DNA of 64,000 nucleotides from Cryobacterium sp. PH31-O1 (lineage in GTDB: Bacteria > Actinomycetota > Actinomycetes > Actinomycetales > Microbacteriaceae): assembly GCF_030063455.1 (NCBI RefSeq), contig NZ_JASITB010000002.1, positions 248,001 to 312,000 on the forward strand. Reading direction: 5' to 3'. The notes beneath the pieces are model-generated. The model did not search any database and had not been told where the DNA came from. It worked only from the letters and a program-made list of their open reading frames with translations. Positions 35,201 to 43,297 of the stretch are shown piece after piece. Within the stretch, counting starts at the first letter, position 1. The number at the start of each line of letters is the position of its first letter. Both the position numbers and the translations under genes were made by a program.

Positions 35201-38200
35201 TGCACCTCGACGTAGTCGCTGAAGGTGATCGGGCTCGGGTTGGAGCGTTGATCGAGCACGCCGATGCGCACGAGGGCTGCGCCAGTGGCGCCGGCGGTGT
35301 CGCGCACCCGGTATTGAAATTCGATGGCGCCGTGATAGTCGAGCGGGCTCGAGTAGACGATGGCGTCGCCGGTGGCGTTGATCGAGGCCGTGCCGCGTGC
35401 CGGCTGCGTGAGCACCCGGTCAAGCATGACGGTATCGCCGTCGGGGTCGATGCCGAAACTGTCGAAGGGAATCTCGATGGTCTCGCCCGACAGCACCCGG
35501 CCGTAGAGGGTGTGCGGCTGCGGCGCCGTGTTGTCGCCGTCGGCGAGTACCTCAACGGTGACCACGGCCGAGTCGATGAGTTCGGGCGAGCCAGCGGTGT
35601 ACACGCTGTAGGAAAGCTCGTAGCTGCCCGGTTCGTTCGGGGCGAGGTAGCGCAGCTCGGTGCCGGCCGCGAAGGCGAGGCCCTGCTCACTGCGGTTCTG
35701 CACCGATTCGGCGTTGAGCATGACAATGTTGCCGTCGGGCGCCACGTCGTTGGCGAGCACCGGAATGTCGATCTGGGCGCCGACCCGCACCGAGACGCTG
35801 TCGTTCATGGCGATCGGCGCTTGCGGAACCGAGGCCGGAAGCAGGTACACGGTGGCCTCGCCGCGCACGGTGTAGAGCGGGTTCTCGGTGCCGTCCGACA
35901 CTGTGTAGCGCACGGTTCCGAGCTTGCCCGGCCGTTCATCGGCGGTGGATCCGCGCACCCGCAGAATGTTCTGCCCCACCACGTCGACGCTGAGTGAGGC
36001 GCCGAGAACGGTCTCGGGGATGGCTTCGCCGAGCAGCAGCACACGGCCCGCCGGGTTCGAGACGGCGGTGAAGACGTCAACGCTGGTGTCGGCCTTGGGC
36101 CGCACGAAAACTGTCACCGGGGAGGTCGTGAGCGCCTGCGCATCCGCTGACACCACCGAAATGCGTACGAGTGACACGACCTCGCGCACGTCGTCGGCGA
36201 TCGTGAGGCTGACCGTGTAGTTGCCCACGACGGTCGCGGAGAAATCAACCGCGGTGCCACTCGCGGTTATGCTCACGGTGGAACCCTCGGAGCTCGACGG
36301 GGTCGTGGCCGAGGTGATGCGGTAGAGACCGGCGGCGCCCGAGATGTACTCGGCCGGGTTCACCGTGAGGCGCTCGTTCACCGACGCGAGCAGCGCGAAC
36401 GGCTCAACGGTGAGCCGCGGGGTCGGCGTGACCGCGATGGTGAGCACCTTCTCGGTTGCTGCACCGTGAATGTCGGAGACGCTCACGAGAATCGTGGCCG
36501 ACTGCGCCGCCTGTTCGGCCGCGTTGGGGTGCTTGTAGACGAGCACGCCCGCCGGCGTCACACTGACCGAGCCGATGTCGGTGGTGTTCAGAGCGGATGC
36601 GACGAAAATGGGATCGCCGTCGGGATCGACCCAGCCGGGCAGCACCGGAACGGTCACCGTGCCGCCGGGTTGCACTTCCGGGCTCGGCCAGTCCTGCAGG
36701 CAGCCCTCGGTGCCGCACCAGACCGGCGCAGAATTCACGTCGTCACCGTGCACCGTGAGCGTGACGGTGGCTGCGGGCGAATTGAGGCCGTCGGCGCGTG
36801 AGCCGTCGGTGATGGCGTAGCTGAAGGTGGCCGAGCCGCGTGCGCCGGGCGCCACCTGCACGGCGAGTGCCTGGTTGTCGTCGGTGACGGTGACAGTGCC
36901 GAAATCGGGGTCGAGCCCGGTGATCGAGGCCGGCACGACGCTCAACACGTCATCGTTGGCGTCGTGGTCGTTGAGCAGCACCGGCAGGCTGACCAGCTGG
37001 TCGACGCGTACGCCGAAGGAATCCGGCACGGCAACGGGGGCTTTCGGCTCGACGACCTCGGAGGCTTCCTCCACGTTGTCCTGGCGCTGCGGTTCCTCGG
37101 CCGCGGCGAGGGTCCAGTCCTGGGAACTGGCGACCAGGGCGCCCTCCGGAACGGTCCACACCCATCCGCTCTGGGTGTCGTTGAGAATCATGAGTGATTC
37201 GTTGGCGCGGAACGCGGGGGCAGCATCGCCGGTGGGAGTGGCCGTGCCGTAGCTGAGGGCGGATTCACCGGCGCTCTCGCTGAACAGGGTGCCGCCGGTG
37301 CCGGAGGCGGGCAGCCAGGCCGCGTAGCGCTGCCCTTTAAAGGGAGTGGGTGCGGCGGGTGCCCCGAGCACCGCCTCGGAGTCGCCGACCAGCTCGGTGC
37401 GGGCACCGTCGGAGAGCGCGAACGAGACAAGTCCGGTCTGGTCGGCGATAAGCACGTCGTTGGCGGTCACACTCGGCCGTTGCAGCAGGGCCAGTTCGCT
37501 CAGGTTCGTCTCGACCGGTGCGTTGTGGCCGGCCAGCCACAGTTCGTCGCCGGCCGCGCCGAGCAGCGCCCAGGTGTCGCCGACAACGCTCAGCTGGCTT
37601 CCGGGCTCGGCCGGTCCGTCGGTGACGGCGTCGTCTCCCACGATTCGGTCGTCGGCAATTGAGTAGCGCAGAACGGTTTGCGCTTCACTGGAGTAGCTGT
37701 AGAGCACGCCGCCCGGTGTGATCGCGATGGCGTCGGAGCGGTACACCTGCGGGGTGTCGCCCTCGGCTACCTCTTCGTCGGCGTAGGGGTTGACCGGACG
37801 GGGAGCGGCGGACTCCCCCACCGCGCCGGCGAAAACGGCTCCCGAGCTCGTGAGGTACCCGACCCAGGAGGTCGATGAGACGATGGTTCGCGTGCCGGCC
37901 GGGGTGCTGTCGTAGTCGCCAGCGTCGTCGCCAAGATCGATTGGTGCCGCGAGGCTCACGTCGACGACTTTTTCGTTGTTCTGCGCGTAAAGCAGCACGG
38001 TCGAATCCGTCTGCACCAGCTCGCTCGGCGCCGGCACGGTCTTCACGGTGTCGAGTTCGCCGAGGTCGGTGTTGATGCGGGCATACCGGTTGCCGTCGCC
38101 ACTCTGTAGCGCCCAGATCGAACTCGCGTTGACCGGGGTCTGCTTCACGTCGAAACCGTCGGCAACGATGGCTACCGTGGCCAGCAGCGCGCCGATCGCG

Positions 38201-38280
38201 GCGACCGCCATGATGCGAACAATGCCGCGACGTTTCGGAGAGAGGGCTGGGAGGCGACCGCGAGCGCGTTTGCCGGCCAC
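32287..38280 (-). CDS. Giant membrane-anchored Ig-like/FN3-repeat surface protein
   Basis: 1997 residues from a GTG overlapping the kinase stop by one base (TAGTG). A short basic cytoplasmic start precedes one membrane helix (IMAVAAIGALLATVAIV, about 22-40). Residues 50-390 have repeated beta strands suggestive of a propeller-like domain. Cadherin/Big_9-type Ig repeats follow, with PVLLNDHDAND-like cores near 418, 533, 826, 928 and 1023. FN3-like repeats occupy about 1450-1990 (for example LEGFNLYRNG near 1530). There is no LPxTG or C-terminal anchor, so it is a type II membrane protein with a long extracellular stalk. Adhesion or wall-sensing is inferred. The large size and downstream MoxR/DUF58/TgpA genes match a known actinobacterial gene order. 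Confidence 0.88.
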   Translation of the reverse strand: MAGKRARGRLPALSPKRRGIVRIMAVAAIGALLATVAIVADGFDVKQTPVNASSIWALQSGDGNRYARINTDLGELDTVKTVPAPSELVQTDSTVLLYAQNNEKVVDVSLAAPIDLGDDAGDYDSTPAGTRTIVSSTSWVGYLTSSGAVFAGAVGESAAPRPVNPYADEEVAEGDTPQVYRSDAIAITPGGVLYSYSSEAQTVLRYSIADDRIVGDDAVTDGPAEPGSQLSVVGDTWALLGAAGDELWLAGHNAPVETNLSELALLQRPSVTANDVLIADQTGLVSFALSDGARTELVGDSEAVLGAPAAPTPFKGQRYAAWLPASGTGGTLFSESAGESALSYGTATPTGDAAPAFRANESLMILNDTQSGWVWTVPEGALVASSQDWTLAAAEEPQRQDNVEEASEVVEPKAPVAVPDSFGVRVDQLVSLPVLLNDHDANDDVLSVVPASITGLDPDFGTVTVTDDNQALAVQVAPGARGSATFSYAITDGSRADGLNSPAATVTLTVHGDDVNSAPVWCGTEGCLQDWPSPEVQPGGTVTVPVLPGWVDPDGDPIFVASALNTTDIGSVSVTPAGVLVYKHPNAAEQAAQSATILVSVSDIHGAATEKVLTIAVTPTPRLTVEPFALLASVNERLTVNPAEYISGAAGLYRITSATTPSSSEGSTVSITASGTAVDFSATVVGNYTVSLTIADDVREVVSLVRISVVSADAQALTTSPVTVFVRPKADTSVDVFTAVSNPAGRVLLLGEAIPETVLGASLSVDVVGQNILRVRGSTADERPGKLGTVRYTVSDGTENPLYTVRGEATVYLLPASVPQAPIAMNDSVSVRVGAQIDIPVLANDVAPDGNIVMLNAESVQNRSEQGLAFAAGTELRYLAPNEPGSYELSYSVYTAGSPELIDSAVVTVEVLADGDNTAPQPHTLYGRVLSGETIEIPFDSFGIDPDGDTVMLDRVLTQPARGTASINATGDAIVYSSPLDYHGAIEFQYRVRDTAGATGAALVRIGVLDQRSNPSPITFSDYVEVQAGQGNQVVVFPAANDIEPGGGSLTLSQVTPDAAVGTAEFDALAQRIDTVSDERVVFTAGTEPGLLTFVYSVTNPNGDVGQGLIVVKVVRSFVPDYPVVIDTTLALDERDAFPQGVDVVTDKVSWNSGDVSDLTLTLWGNHPGLEVSGWKISGKVPDEGLLAPFVLTGPNFQGALVTTYGFLRIPAKDAIIIALKKGNVDQKVREDAAVSFDLTSLVSIPAGTTLELQRTGIRSSGERGNATCTFDAGTTVTYTAGSDAPWTDSCTVPARIDGQEDYTQLVVPIVVEPLDPQPELRPAALTQSPGSDAVRYDLRHMVEWQGKGAVPPLAFAIDVATDQFTVTQDGPILTIGVADNAVAGREAAVTVSLSSHKEVVPAVLALKVGPAPSELPKGGTVATTCTQSSGSSCSINVVGTAGEVNLYRSTPLQLVSVTAPSTCVGVSFAVENSKNVRATWSGDTAGGVCEASFVVRDAQGKLSAGSRNGSITVDLQGYPKAPNAVAQIAYGNRSVTLSVSPGAANAAYPALEGFNLYRNGASVARCDTSGNCGEIRTTENGQKDLYEAKAVNAVGESRSAVSVTAWSYDTPGMGRLAAEPVFKDGTTSASTGAVTVTIENNDPSTNRYSVNGTEHPVLTPGVGTTELSLALGVGSQNITVTPLSRNDQPAGSGPTEETTQTTVLVAGSPAITGAGSLSSQNRSITVAGTGFNPNSSVVPVHVRYVASLTEGATCTLTAAGFTPEGAASSEDSAIGGLTKHTKYFVTVCYSNGYGVTSANAGSITTWEQPAAPGDGSYTYDMAAPASGQYLIETPTSSAQVPRDFVVDFENFDETAGSTVFGADPGIRARYCTDSDASLCSDWSRVAAADASRAWQVKYKVTGLNNTGCVIGGTLEVAVDATSSGLAKAVVTRAEYDVPNSINERTWAYRDGANVPGNATQTRNVNWTISWTAPQTQGLATVSGVTQTTAVLCNPAS

Positions 38281-39419
38281 TAGATGAGCCCGACCAGAAA
38301 CAGGGTGCCGACCGTGGCGCCTCCGCCGACGACGACCGCCCCGACCAGGAGCAGCGTGAGCGCCAGCGGCGAGAGTCGTGCCCGGCCAGGGTCGGTTGCC
38401 TCGGTCAGGGTTCCCTCCCGGGTTTGTGAAGCCGGGCGCCGGGTGACCCGGCCGGGGCGCAGCGTGGGAATGACCACGTCGGAGATGACGGCTCCGCGTG
38501 CCTCCAGGTTGTTGAAGTCCACCGGGGCTCCCGCCTCGGCCCAGGCAGCGTCGGCCACCTCGAGCGCGGTGATCGGCAGTCCCAGGTCACGCTGCACCCG
38601 CTGCAGGTCGTGCGCGCATTCGAGCAGGCTCGGCTGGCGTGCGCCCGGGTCGCGACTCATCATGCGGGCGAGGATCGTCTCGAGGCCCGGGGCAACATCC
38701 GCTCGCCCGATGCTGGTGTATTTGGCGCGGCTGATGCGCTGTTTCAGCTGCGTGCGCGACCCGTTCGAGCCGGCGGGCAGTTCGAAGGGTGCACGATCGG
38801 CCAGCAGGGAGTAGAGGGTGGCGCCGAAGGACCAAACCTCGGTGGCGATGGTGCCGGTGGTGCGTTCGTCGACGACTTCGGGGGCGCTCCACGGCAGCGA
38901 CATGGCGAACAGTTCGTCGCGGGCACCCCCGGCGAGCGAGGCGGCGATGCCGAAGTCGCCGAGCACCGGTCCGCCGAAGGTCGTGGTGAGAATGTTCGAG
39001 GGTTTGATGTCGCGGTGCAGCACCTTGGAGCGGTGTGCCGTCTCGAGGGCGCAGGCAATCTTGACCGCGACGCCCAGTACCGTCGCCACCGGCAGCGGTT
39101 CGGCGCGCTCGCGCGACGAGTACGAACCGGGGCAGAACTCCATCACCAGATAGGGGCGGCCGTCGGCCGAGATGCTCGCGTTGTAGACGGTGAGAATGGA
39201 GGGATGCGAGCTGAGCCGCGCCATGACATCCGCTTCGGCGTTGAAAGAGCGCAGCACGTGGTCGTCGACGATGTCTTGCAGCAGCACTTTGACGGCCACG
39301 GAACGGCGCGGCATGTTCTGTTCGAACAGAAATACGTCGGCGAATCCGCCGGTGCCGAGCGGGCGTACGTAGCTGTAGCCCGACAAAACGGGCGGAGCAG
39401 AAGGAAGCCGTCTGCCCAT
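38280..39419 (-). CDS. Membrane Ser/Thr protein kinase (Hanks type, no PASTA)
   Basis: 379 residues from ATG 39419, where GGGGGAG lies four bases upstream; an ATG six codons earlier has no ribosome site. All catalytic motifs are present: glycine loop GTGGFADVF, VAVKVLL (Lys near 41), HRDIKPSN (about 135), DFG (about 156) and the APE counterpart SAPEVV. The activation segment has Ser but few Thr. A cytoplasmic linker leads to one C-terminal membrane helix (LALTLLLVGAVVVGGGATVG), with almost nothing outside, so sensing of an outside ligand is not evident. It heads the operon that contains the FHA and PP2C proteins, its probable partners. It is divergent from the GGDEF-EAL gene. Confidence 0.95.
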   Translation of the reverse strand: MGRRLPSAPPVLSGYSYVRPLGTGGFADVFLFEQNMPRRSVAVKVLLQDIVDDHVLRSFNAEADVMARLSSHPSILTVYNASISADGRPYLVMEFCPGSYSSRERAEPLPVATVLGVAVKIACALETAHRSKVLHRDIKPSNILTTTFGGPVLGDFGIAASLAGGARDELFAMSLPWSAPEVVDERTTGTIATEVWSFGATLYSLLADRAPFELPAGSNGSRTQLKQRISRAKYTSIGRADVAPGLETILARMMSRDPGARQPSLLECAHDLQRVQRDLGLPITALEVADAAWAEAGAPVDFNNLEARGAVISDVVIPTLRPGRVTRRPASQTREGTLTEATDPGRARLSPLALTLLLVGAVVVGGGATVGTLFLVGLI

Positions 39420-39542
39420 TGCTCCCCCGACCTGCATTGTTTCTGTGGTGCGTCTTTGTGTTCACTCGCAAAGACTCAGCTGGTCTCAGGATCAAGCTTA
39501 ACTACGACACACGACCCCGATACACTCTGGGGCATATGGTAC

Positions 39543-39559
39543 ACCCCCAAAATGGGGGT
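39543..39559. promoter_or_regulatory. ACCCCC-N5-GGGGGT dyad between the kinase and GGDEF-EAL genes
   Basis: A 17-bp dyad: ACCCCC, five bases, GGGGGT, then ATT. The same 17-bp layout occurs at 48286-48302 over the predicted start of pilA3 transcription. Its place in the 288-base divergent region makes it a candidate operator for one or both flanking genes. The binding protein is unknown. Confidence 0.5.
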
Positions 39560-39632
39560 ATTGAGGTCGGGGACCCAGGGTGGGCCCGAGCGCGCGGGTC
39601 AGCCTGCAGCGGCGCCACGCCGAGCATTCCTG

Positions 39633-39661
39633 TTGCTTCGGGCTGCTCGTCGACATACCCT
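39633..39661 (+). promoter_or_regulatory. Candidate promoter of the GGDEF-EAL gene
   Basis: TTGCTT (39633-39638) and TACCCT (39656-39661) are spaced by 17 bases, 47 bases before the ATG. The -10 box fits the TAnnnT form seen in Actinobacteria; the -35 box is a fair match. Confidence 0.45.
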
Positions 39662-39707
39662 TAATGCATCGTTCGGCACCCCCGCCCTTCGCCACTGGAG
39701 GGCTCCC

Positions 39708-42602
39708 ATGCGACACGTAACACGATTGGCTGTCGCCTTCGTCGGCGCAACCGCCGTGGTCGTGATCATCGGCTGGTATAGCGGCCTCACGGCACTCACC
39801 AAACTGCCCGGCTTCGCCTCCATGAAGCCGACGACCGCTCTGCTCTTACTCCTCATCGCCATAGGGCTGCTCCTGATCGAGCATCGTTGGGCGGCCGTCA
39901 CGATCGGTGCCGTAGTGGCGATTCTTGGCGCGCTGACCCTCGGGGAAGCCCTGTCGGGCACGTCGATCGGTGTTGATACTCTGCTGGTCGGCATTATGCC
40001 CGGCGCTGGTTCCCTGCTTATGGCCCCCGCCACCGCACTCGTTGGGCTTCTCCTGGGCTGTGCGCTGCTGGCGAGCGTTTGGGCACGACCTGGGCTTTCG
40101 CACGGCCTGACTCTGTTGGCGCTGTGTGGAAGCCAGGTCGCCTTTCTGGGTTTCCTTTACGGTGCGTCGTCGTTGTACGCCTTCGGCAGTTTTGCGGCCA
40201 TGGCCCCACAGACCTTCGTCTGCACGATCATTCTGGAACTCTTTCTGCTGCACCATCGATATGGGGACAGCCCCGTCGGCCTGCTAACGGATCGCGGCAG
40301 CGCCGGAACGCTGCTGCGCTGGGCCATTCCGTTCTTCATCATCGGGCCGCTGGTACTCGGGCTAGTGCGCCTCTGGGGCCAGCAAGCCAATCTGTACGAC
40401 ACCAAGTTCGGGGTGGTGCTGCTCGTCATCACCATGACGGTGCTGGGCTGCGCCGTCAGTTGGGTAGCCGCAGTGCGGCTGCGCGACCTCGATCACCTGC
40501 GAGACCACGCCGCCGCCGAACTCGCACAATCGAACGCCGGTCTCGAATCGGCGGTGACGGAACGAACCGCCGAGCTAGCTAATACCGCCCTGCAATTGAA
40601 CGCGCTCGTTCGGCTCGCCCCCGTTGGCATTGTGGAGCTCGACGCGACCGGTGGCTTGCTGACGGCGAACGACCAGTGGCTAGCGCTCAGCGGCCTGCGA
40701 CTCGACCAGTCCGTGGGGTCGGGCTGGGCCGCCGCCATCCACCCCGCTGACGTCGAGCGGGTGACTTCCGAATGGGCGGAGCATATCGCCGCCGGCACCG
40801 GATACCAAACTTCGGTGCGTTTTCGCACGCCCCAGGGTCAAATCAATTGGGTGCAGGTGCACACCTCGCCGGCCTATTCGGATGGGGTGGTAGTCGGGCA
40901 TGTGGCGGCCGTCACGGACGTGACCGCCCTCCGCGTGGCCGAGCACGAAGCATCCGCTGCCCGAGCCCGTTTCGAAGCGGCCTTCGAGTCTTCTCCCCTC
41001 GGGACGGCCATTGTGACCCTCGACGGTTATGTCATGGAGGGCAACCGACGACTATTCGAGCTTGCCGGGCCGGCCGACAGGGTGCTCAGCCGGCCCATCG
41101 AGAACATATTCCAGCCAATAAATCCAGCGGATGAGACTGCAGCAGTCATCCCGTCGGCTGGCCGTCAGGTACATCAGCTGTCCGAGCGACAGCTGCGCGG
41201 CAGCCGCGCACATGAGATCAACGTCAACGTCAGCGTCGCTGAGATTCACGAGGGCGCGCGGGTGACCGGGCTGCTCTACCTGCTCGAAGACATCACGGCC
41301 CGACGAGTGGCCGAGGCACGGGTGGAACACCAGGCCTTCCACGATTCCCTGACTGATCTGCCCAACCGGCTGTTGCTGCTGGGCCGTCTCGACGACGCCC
41401 TGCGCGCGGCCGCGCAGAACGGTCGCGGCGTCGGGGTGCTCTTTCTCGATCTGGATGGCTTCAAGGCCGTGAACGACACCTTCGGTCACCAGGCCGGCGA
41501 TGCCGTTCTCATTGAAGTCGCCGCCCGATTGGTGAGCGGTGCCCGCACCGACGACACCGTGGCCCGCATCGGTGGCGATGAATTCGTCGTGCTCTGCCCC
41601 GACATCGGCACGACCGCTGACGTCGCCATCATCGCCGAACGCCTGCAGCACTCGCTCGTGCAACCGATTGTTTTCGGCGCGGCGACGGCATCGATAGATG
41701 CCAGTATCGGCGTAGCGTTCGGAAGAGGTACCGCAGAAGCCGAATCGCTGCTGCACGAGGCGGACCAGGCCATGTACCTGGCTAAGAAGCAGGGTCGTGG
41801 TCATTTCCGAATCTTCGATGAGCGCGATAGAGACGTCACCCTGCAACGGTTTGAAACCGAGACCGCACTCCGCGAGGCCGTGGCCCGTGGTGAGATCGAA
41901 ACGTGGTACCAGCCCATCGTCGACCTGCAGGAGGACGGCGCGGCAACCGTCGTCGCAACCGAGGCCCTGGCCCGCTGGCGACGGCCCAACACCGGCATCG
42001 TCATGCCCGGCGATTTCATCGCCCTAGCCGAGGAAGCCGGACTCATCGGCGACATCGGTCAGACAGTGCTCAACCAGGCCTGTCTCGCTGCAACGGCCCT
42101 CGATCAGGTGGTCGTGAGCGTTAACGTTTCAGCCAGACAGTTCGCCCGCGCGGACTTCGGCGCCATCGTGCGCCACGCCCTGCAGGTCTCGGGGCTTCCC
42201 CCCCACCGGCTCTGCCTTGAGCTGACGGAAAGCGAGGTGGTGGAGGCCATCGACTCCGCCGCGGCAACGCTGCAGGAACTCCGCGCGCTTGGTGTGCGCT
42301 GGGCTATCGATGATTTCGGTACCGGGTATTCCTCATTCACCCAATTGCGCACGTTTACCTTCGACCTTCTCAAGATAGATATGACGTTCATCCGCGGCAT
42401 CGAGGAGTCCAGCCGTGATCGCGGCATGGTGGAAGGAATTCTGCGCTTGGCGGACGCGCTACACCTCGATGTCATCGCGGAGGGAATCGAGACGGCCGGT
42501 CAGCGCGACCTGCTGCGCGAGATGGGGTGCCGCTTCGGCCAGGGCTACTTCTTCTCCCGGCCAGCCCCTTCGGTGCAACCCACCCTGGTCACCCACCACT
42601 GA
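39708..42602 (+). CDS. Membrane PAS-GGDEF-EAL c-di-GMP enzyme
   Basis: 964 residues from ATG 39708 with GGAGGG upstream. An open extension to 38610 runs antisense through the kinase gene and was rejected. About eight membrane helices (residues 5-265) are followed by a short coiled coil and two PAS domains (about 295-410 and 425-535). The GGDEF domain has an intact GGDEF (622-626) and an I-site RTDD (613-616) five residues before it. The EAL domain has EALARW (from 752), ELTESEVVEA, IDDFGTGYSS and AEGIE, all needed for phosphodiesterase activity. Both domains look active, so net output is unclear. It is the only plus-strand gene among the pilus clusters. A link to pilus control is a guess from position. 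Confidence 0.95.
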   Translation: MRHVTRLAVAFVGATAVVVIIGWYSGLTALTKLPGFASMKPTTALLLLLIAIGLLLIEHRWAAVTIGAVVAILGALTLGEALSGTSIGVDTLLVGIMPGAGSLLMAPATALVGLLLGCALLASVWARPGLSHGLTLLALCGSQVAFLGFLYGASSLYAFGSFAAMAPQTFVCTIILELFLLHHRYGDSPVGLLTDRGSAGTLLRWAIPFFIIGPLVLGLVRLWGQQANLYDTKFGVVLLVITMTVLGCAVSWVAAVRLRDLDHLRDHAAAELAQSNAGLESAVTERTAELANTALQLNALVRLAPVGIVELDATGGLLTANDQWLALSGLRLDQSVGSGWAAAIHPADVERVTSEWAEHIAAGTGYQTSVRFRTPQGQINWVQVHTSPAYSDGVVVGHVAAVTDVTALRVAEHEASAARARFEAAFESSPLGTAIVTLDGYVMEGNRRLFELAGPADRVLSRPIENIFQPINPADETAAVIPSAGRQVHQLSERQLRGSRAHEINVNVSVAEIHEGARVTGLLYLLEDITARRVAEARVEHQAFHDSLTDLPNRLLLLGRLDDALRAAAQNGRGVGVLFLDLDGFKAVNDTFGHQAGDAVLIEVAARLVSGARTDDTVARIGGDEFVVLCPDIGTTADVAIIAERLQHSLVQPIVFGAATASIDASIGVAFGRGTAEAESLLHEADQAMYLAKKQGRGHFRIFDERDRDVTLQRFETETALREAVARGEIETWYQPIVDLQEDGAATVVATEALARWRRPNTGIVMPGDFIALAEEAGLIGDIGQTVLNQACLAATALDQVVVSVNVSARQFARADFGAIVRHALQVSGLPPHRLCLELTESEVVEAIDSAAATLQELRALGVRWAIDDFGTGYSSFTQLRTFTFDLLKIDMTFIRGIEESSRDRGMVEGILRLADALHLDVIAEGIETAGQRDLLREMGCRFGQGYFFSRPAPSVQPTLVTHH

Positions 42603-42626
42603 CACCGGCAAAACCAGGGTCACGTC

Positions 42627-43295
42627 TCAGCCGGCGTCGTGCAGCGCGTAAAGAATGACCGACACCGTGCCCGCCGTTCCGCCGGGCACGTTCGGGTCGG
42701 CCACCCAGCTGAAGTTGGTTACTGACACGAGCCGTGCGCCCTGCTGCAGCCCACCAACAAAGGCAACCAGACCGTCACTATTACCAGCCAGTGAAACGGT
42801 CACCACGAGCGTTGCGAAGTTTGTAGCGGTCAGGCGAGCGGATGCCGCGACAGGCACTGGTTGCGCCGCATCAGCAGCATCAGCAGCAGTCGCAGCATCC
42901 GCTGTGGTGCCGGCGACCGCGCCGGGTGCGGCTGCGTCGGCCACGACCGGCGCATACGCCTCAACGTCCCCAACCGAGATCGCACTCACCTCCACAGCGT
43001 TGGCGTCGGCCAGGGTGCCGAGTTGGGCAATGAACGCCGGCAGACCTGCATCCGCCGGAACCGCTCTTTGCAGCGCGGCAAGGGAACGTTCGAGGCCCGC
43101 TATGCCATCAAGTTGGGTCTGCAAGTCGACGAGCTCTGCGCTATGCGCCTCATTTGTAGCGTCGACCGCGACGGCATCCGACAAGGCGCGCTGCGTCGCG
43201 CGCAGATTCGGGGCGATGCCGAAGATTCCGTCCATGATCACGACCAGCGCAATGAGTGCACCGGCCACGATCGACCAAAATCGAGTTCTCTCCAT
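42627..43295 (-). CDS. pilO: PilO-like inner-membrane protein, cluster 3
   Basis: 222 residues from ATG 43295, preceded by GGGAGG; an in-frame GTG five codons upstream lies in that ribosome site. One membrane helix (FWSIVAGALIALVVIMDGIFG, about 5-26), a coiled coil (about 35-75) and a PilO-like ferredoxin fold split by an Ala-rich linker complete it. Topology and size match PilO of cluster 2 (221 residues). It ends 24 bases from the convergent GGDEF-EAL stop; no clear terminator lies between. It should pair with the PilN encoded just upstream. Confidence 0.8.
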   Translation of the reverse strand: MERTRFWSIVAGALIALVVIMDGIFGIAPNLRATQRALSDAVAVDATNEAHSAELVDLQTQLDGIAGLERSLAALQRAVPADAGLPAFIAQLGTLADANAVEVSAISVGDVEAYAPVVADAAAPGAVAGTTADAATAADAADAAQPVPVAASARLTATNFATLVVTVSLAGNSDGLVAFVGGLQQGARLVSVTNFSWVADPNVPGGTAGTVSVILYALHDAG

Positions 43296-43297
43296 GC

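Noticed and set aside
32356-35997. Long plus-strand open frames (545 and 635 codons) across the giant Ig-repeat gene.
   Set aside because: Shadow frames of the minus-strand gene; no domains, no starts with ribosome sites.
38280-39419. PknB-type kinase with PASTA domains.
   Set aside because: Nothing but a few residues follows the membrane helix; no PASTA repeats are present.
38610-39707. Open extension of the GGDEF-EAL frame over the kinase gene.
   Set aside because: It is antisense to catalytic kinase codons. ATG 39708 has a strong ribosome site and a promoter upstream.
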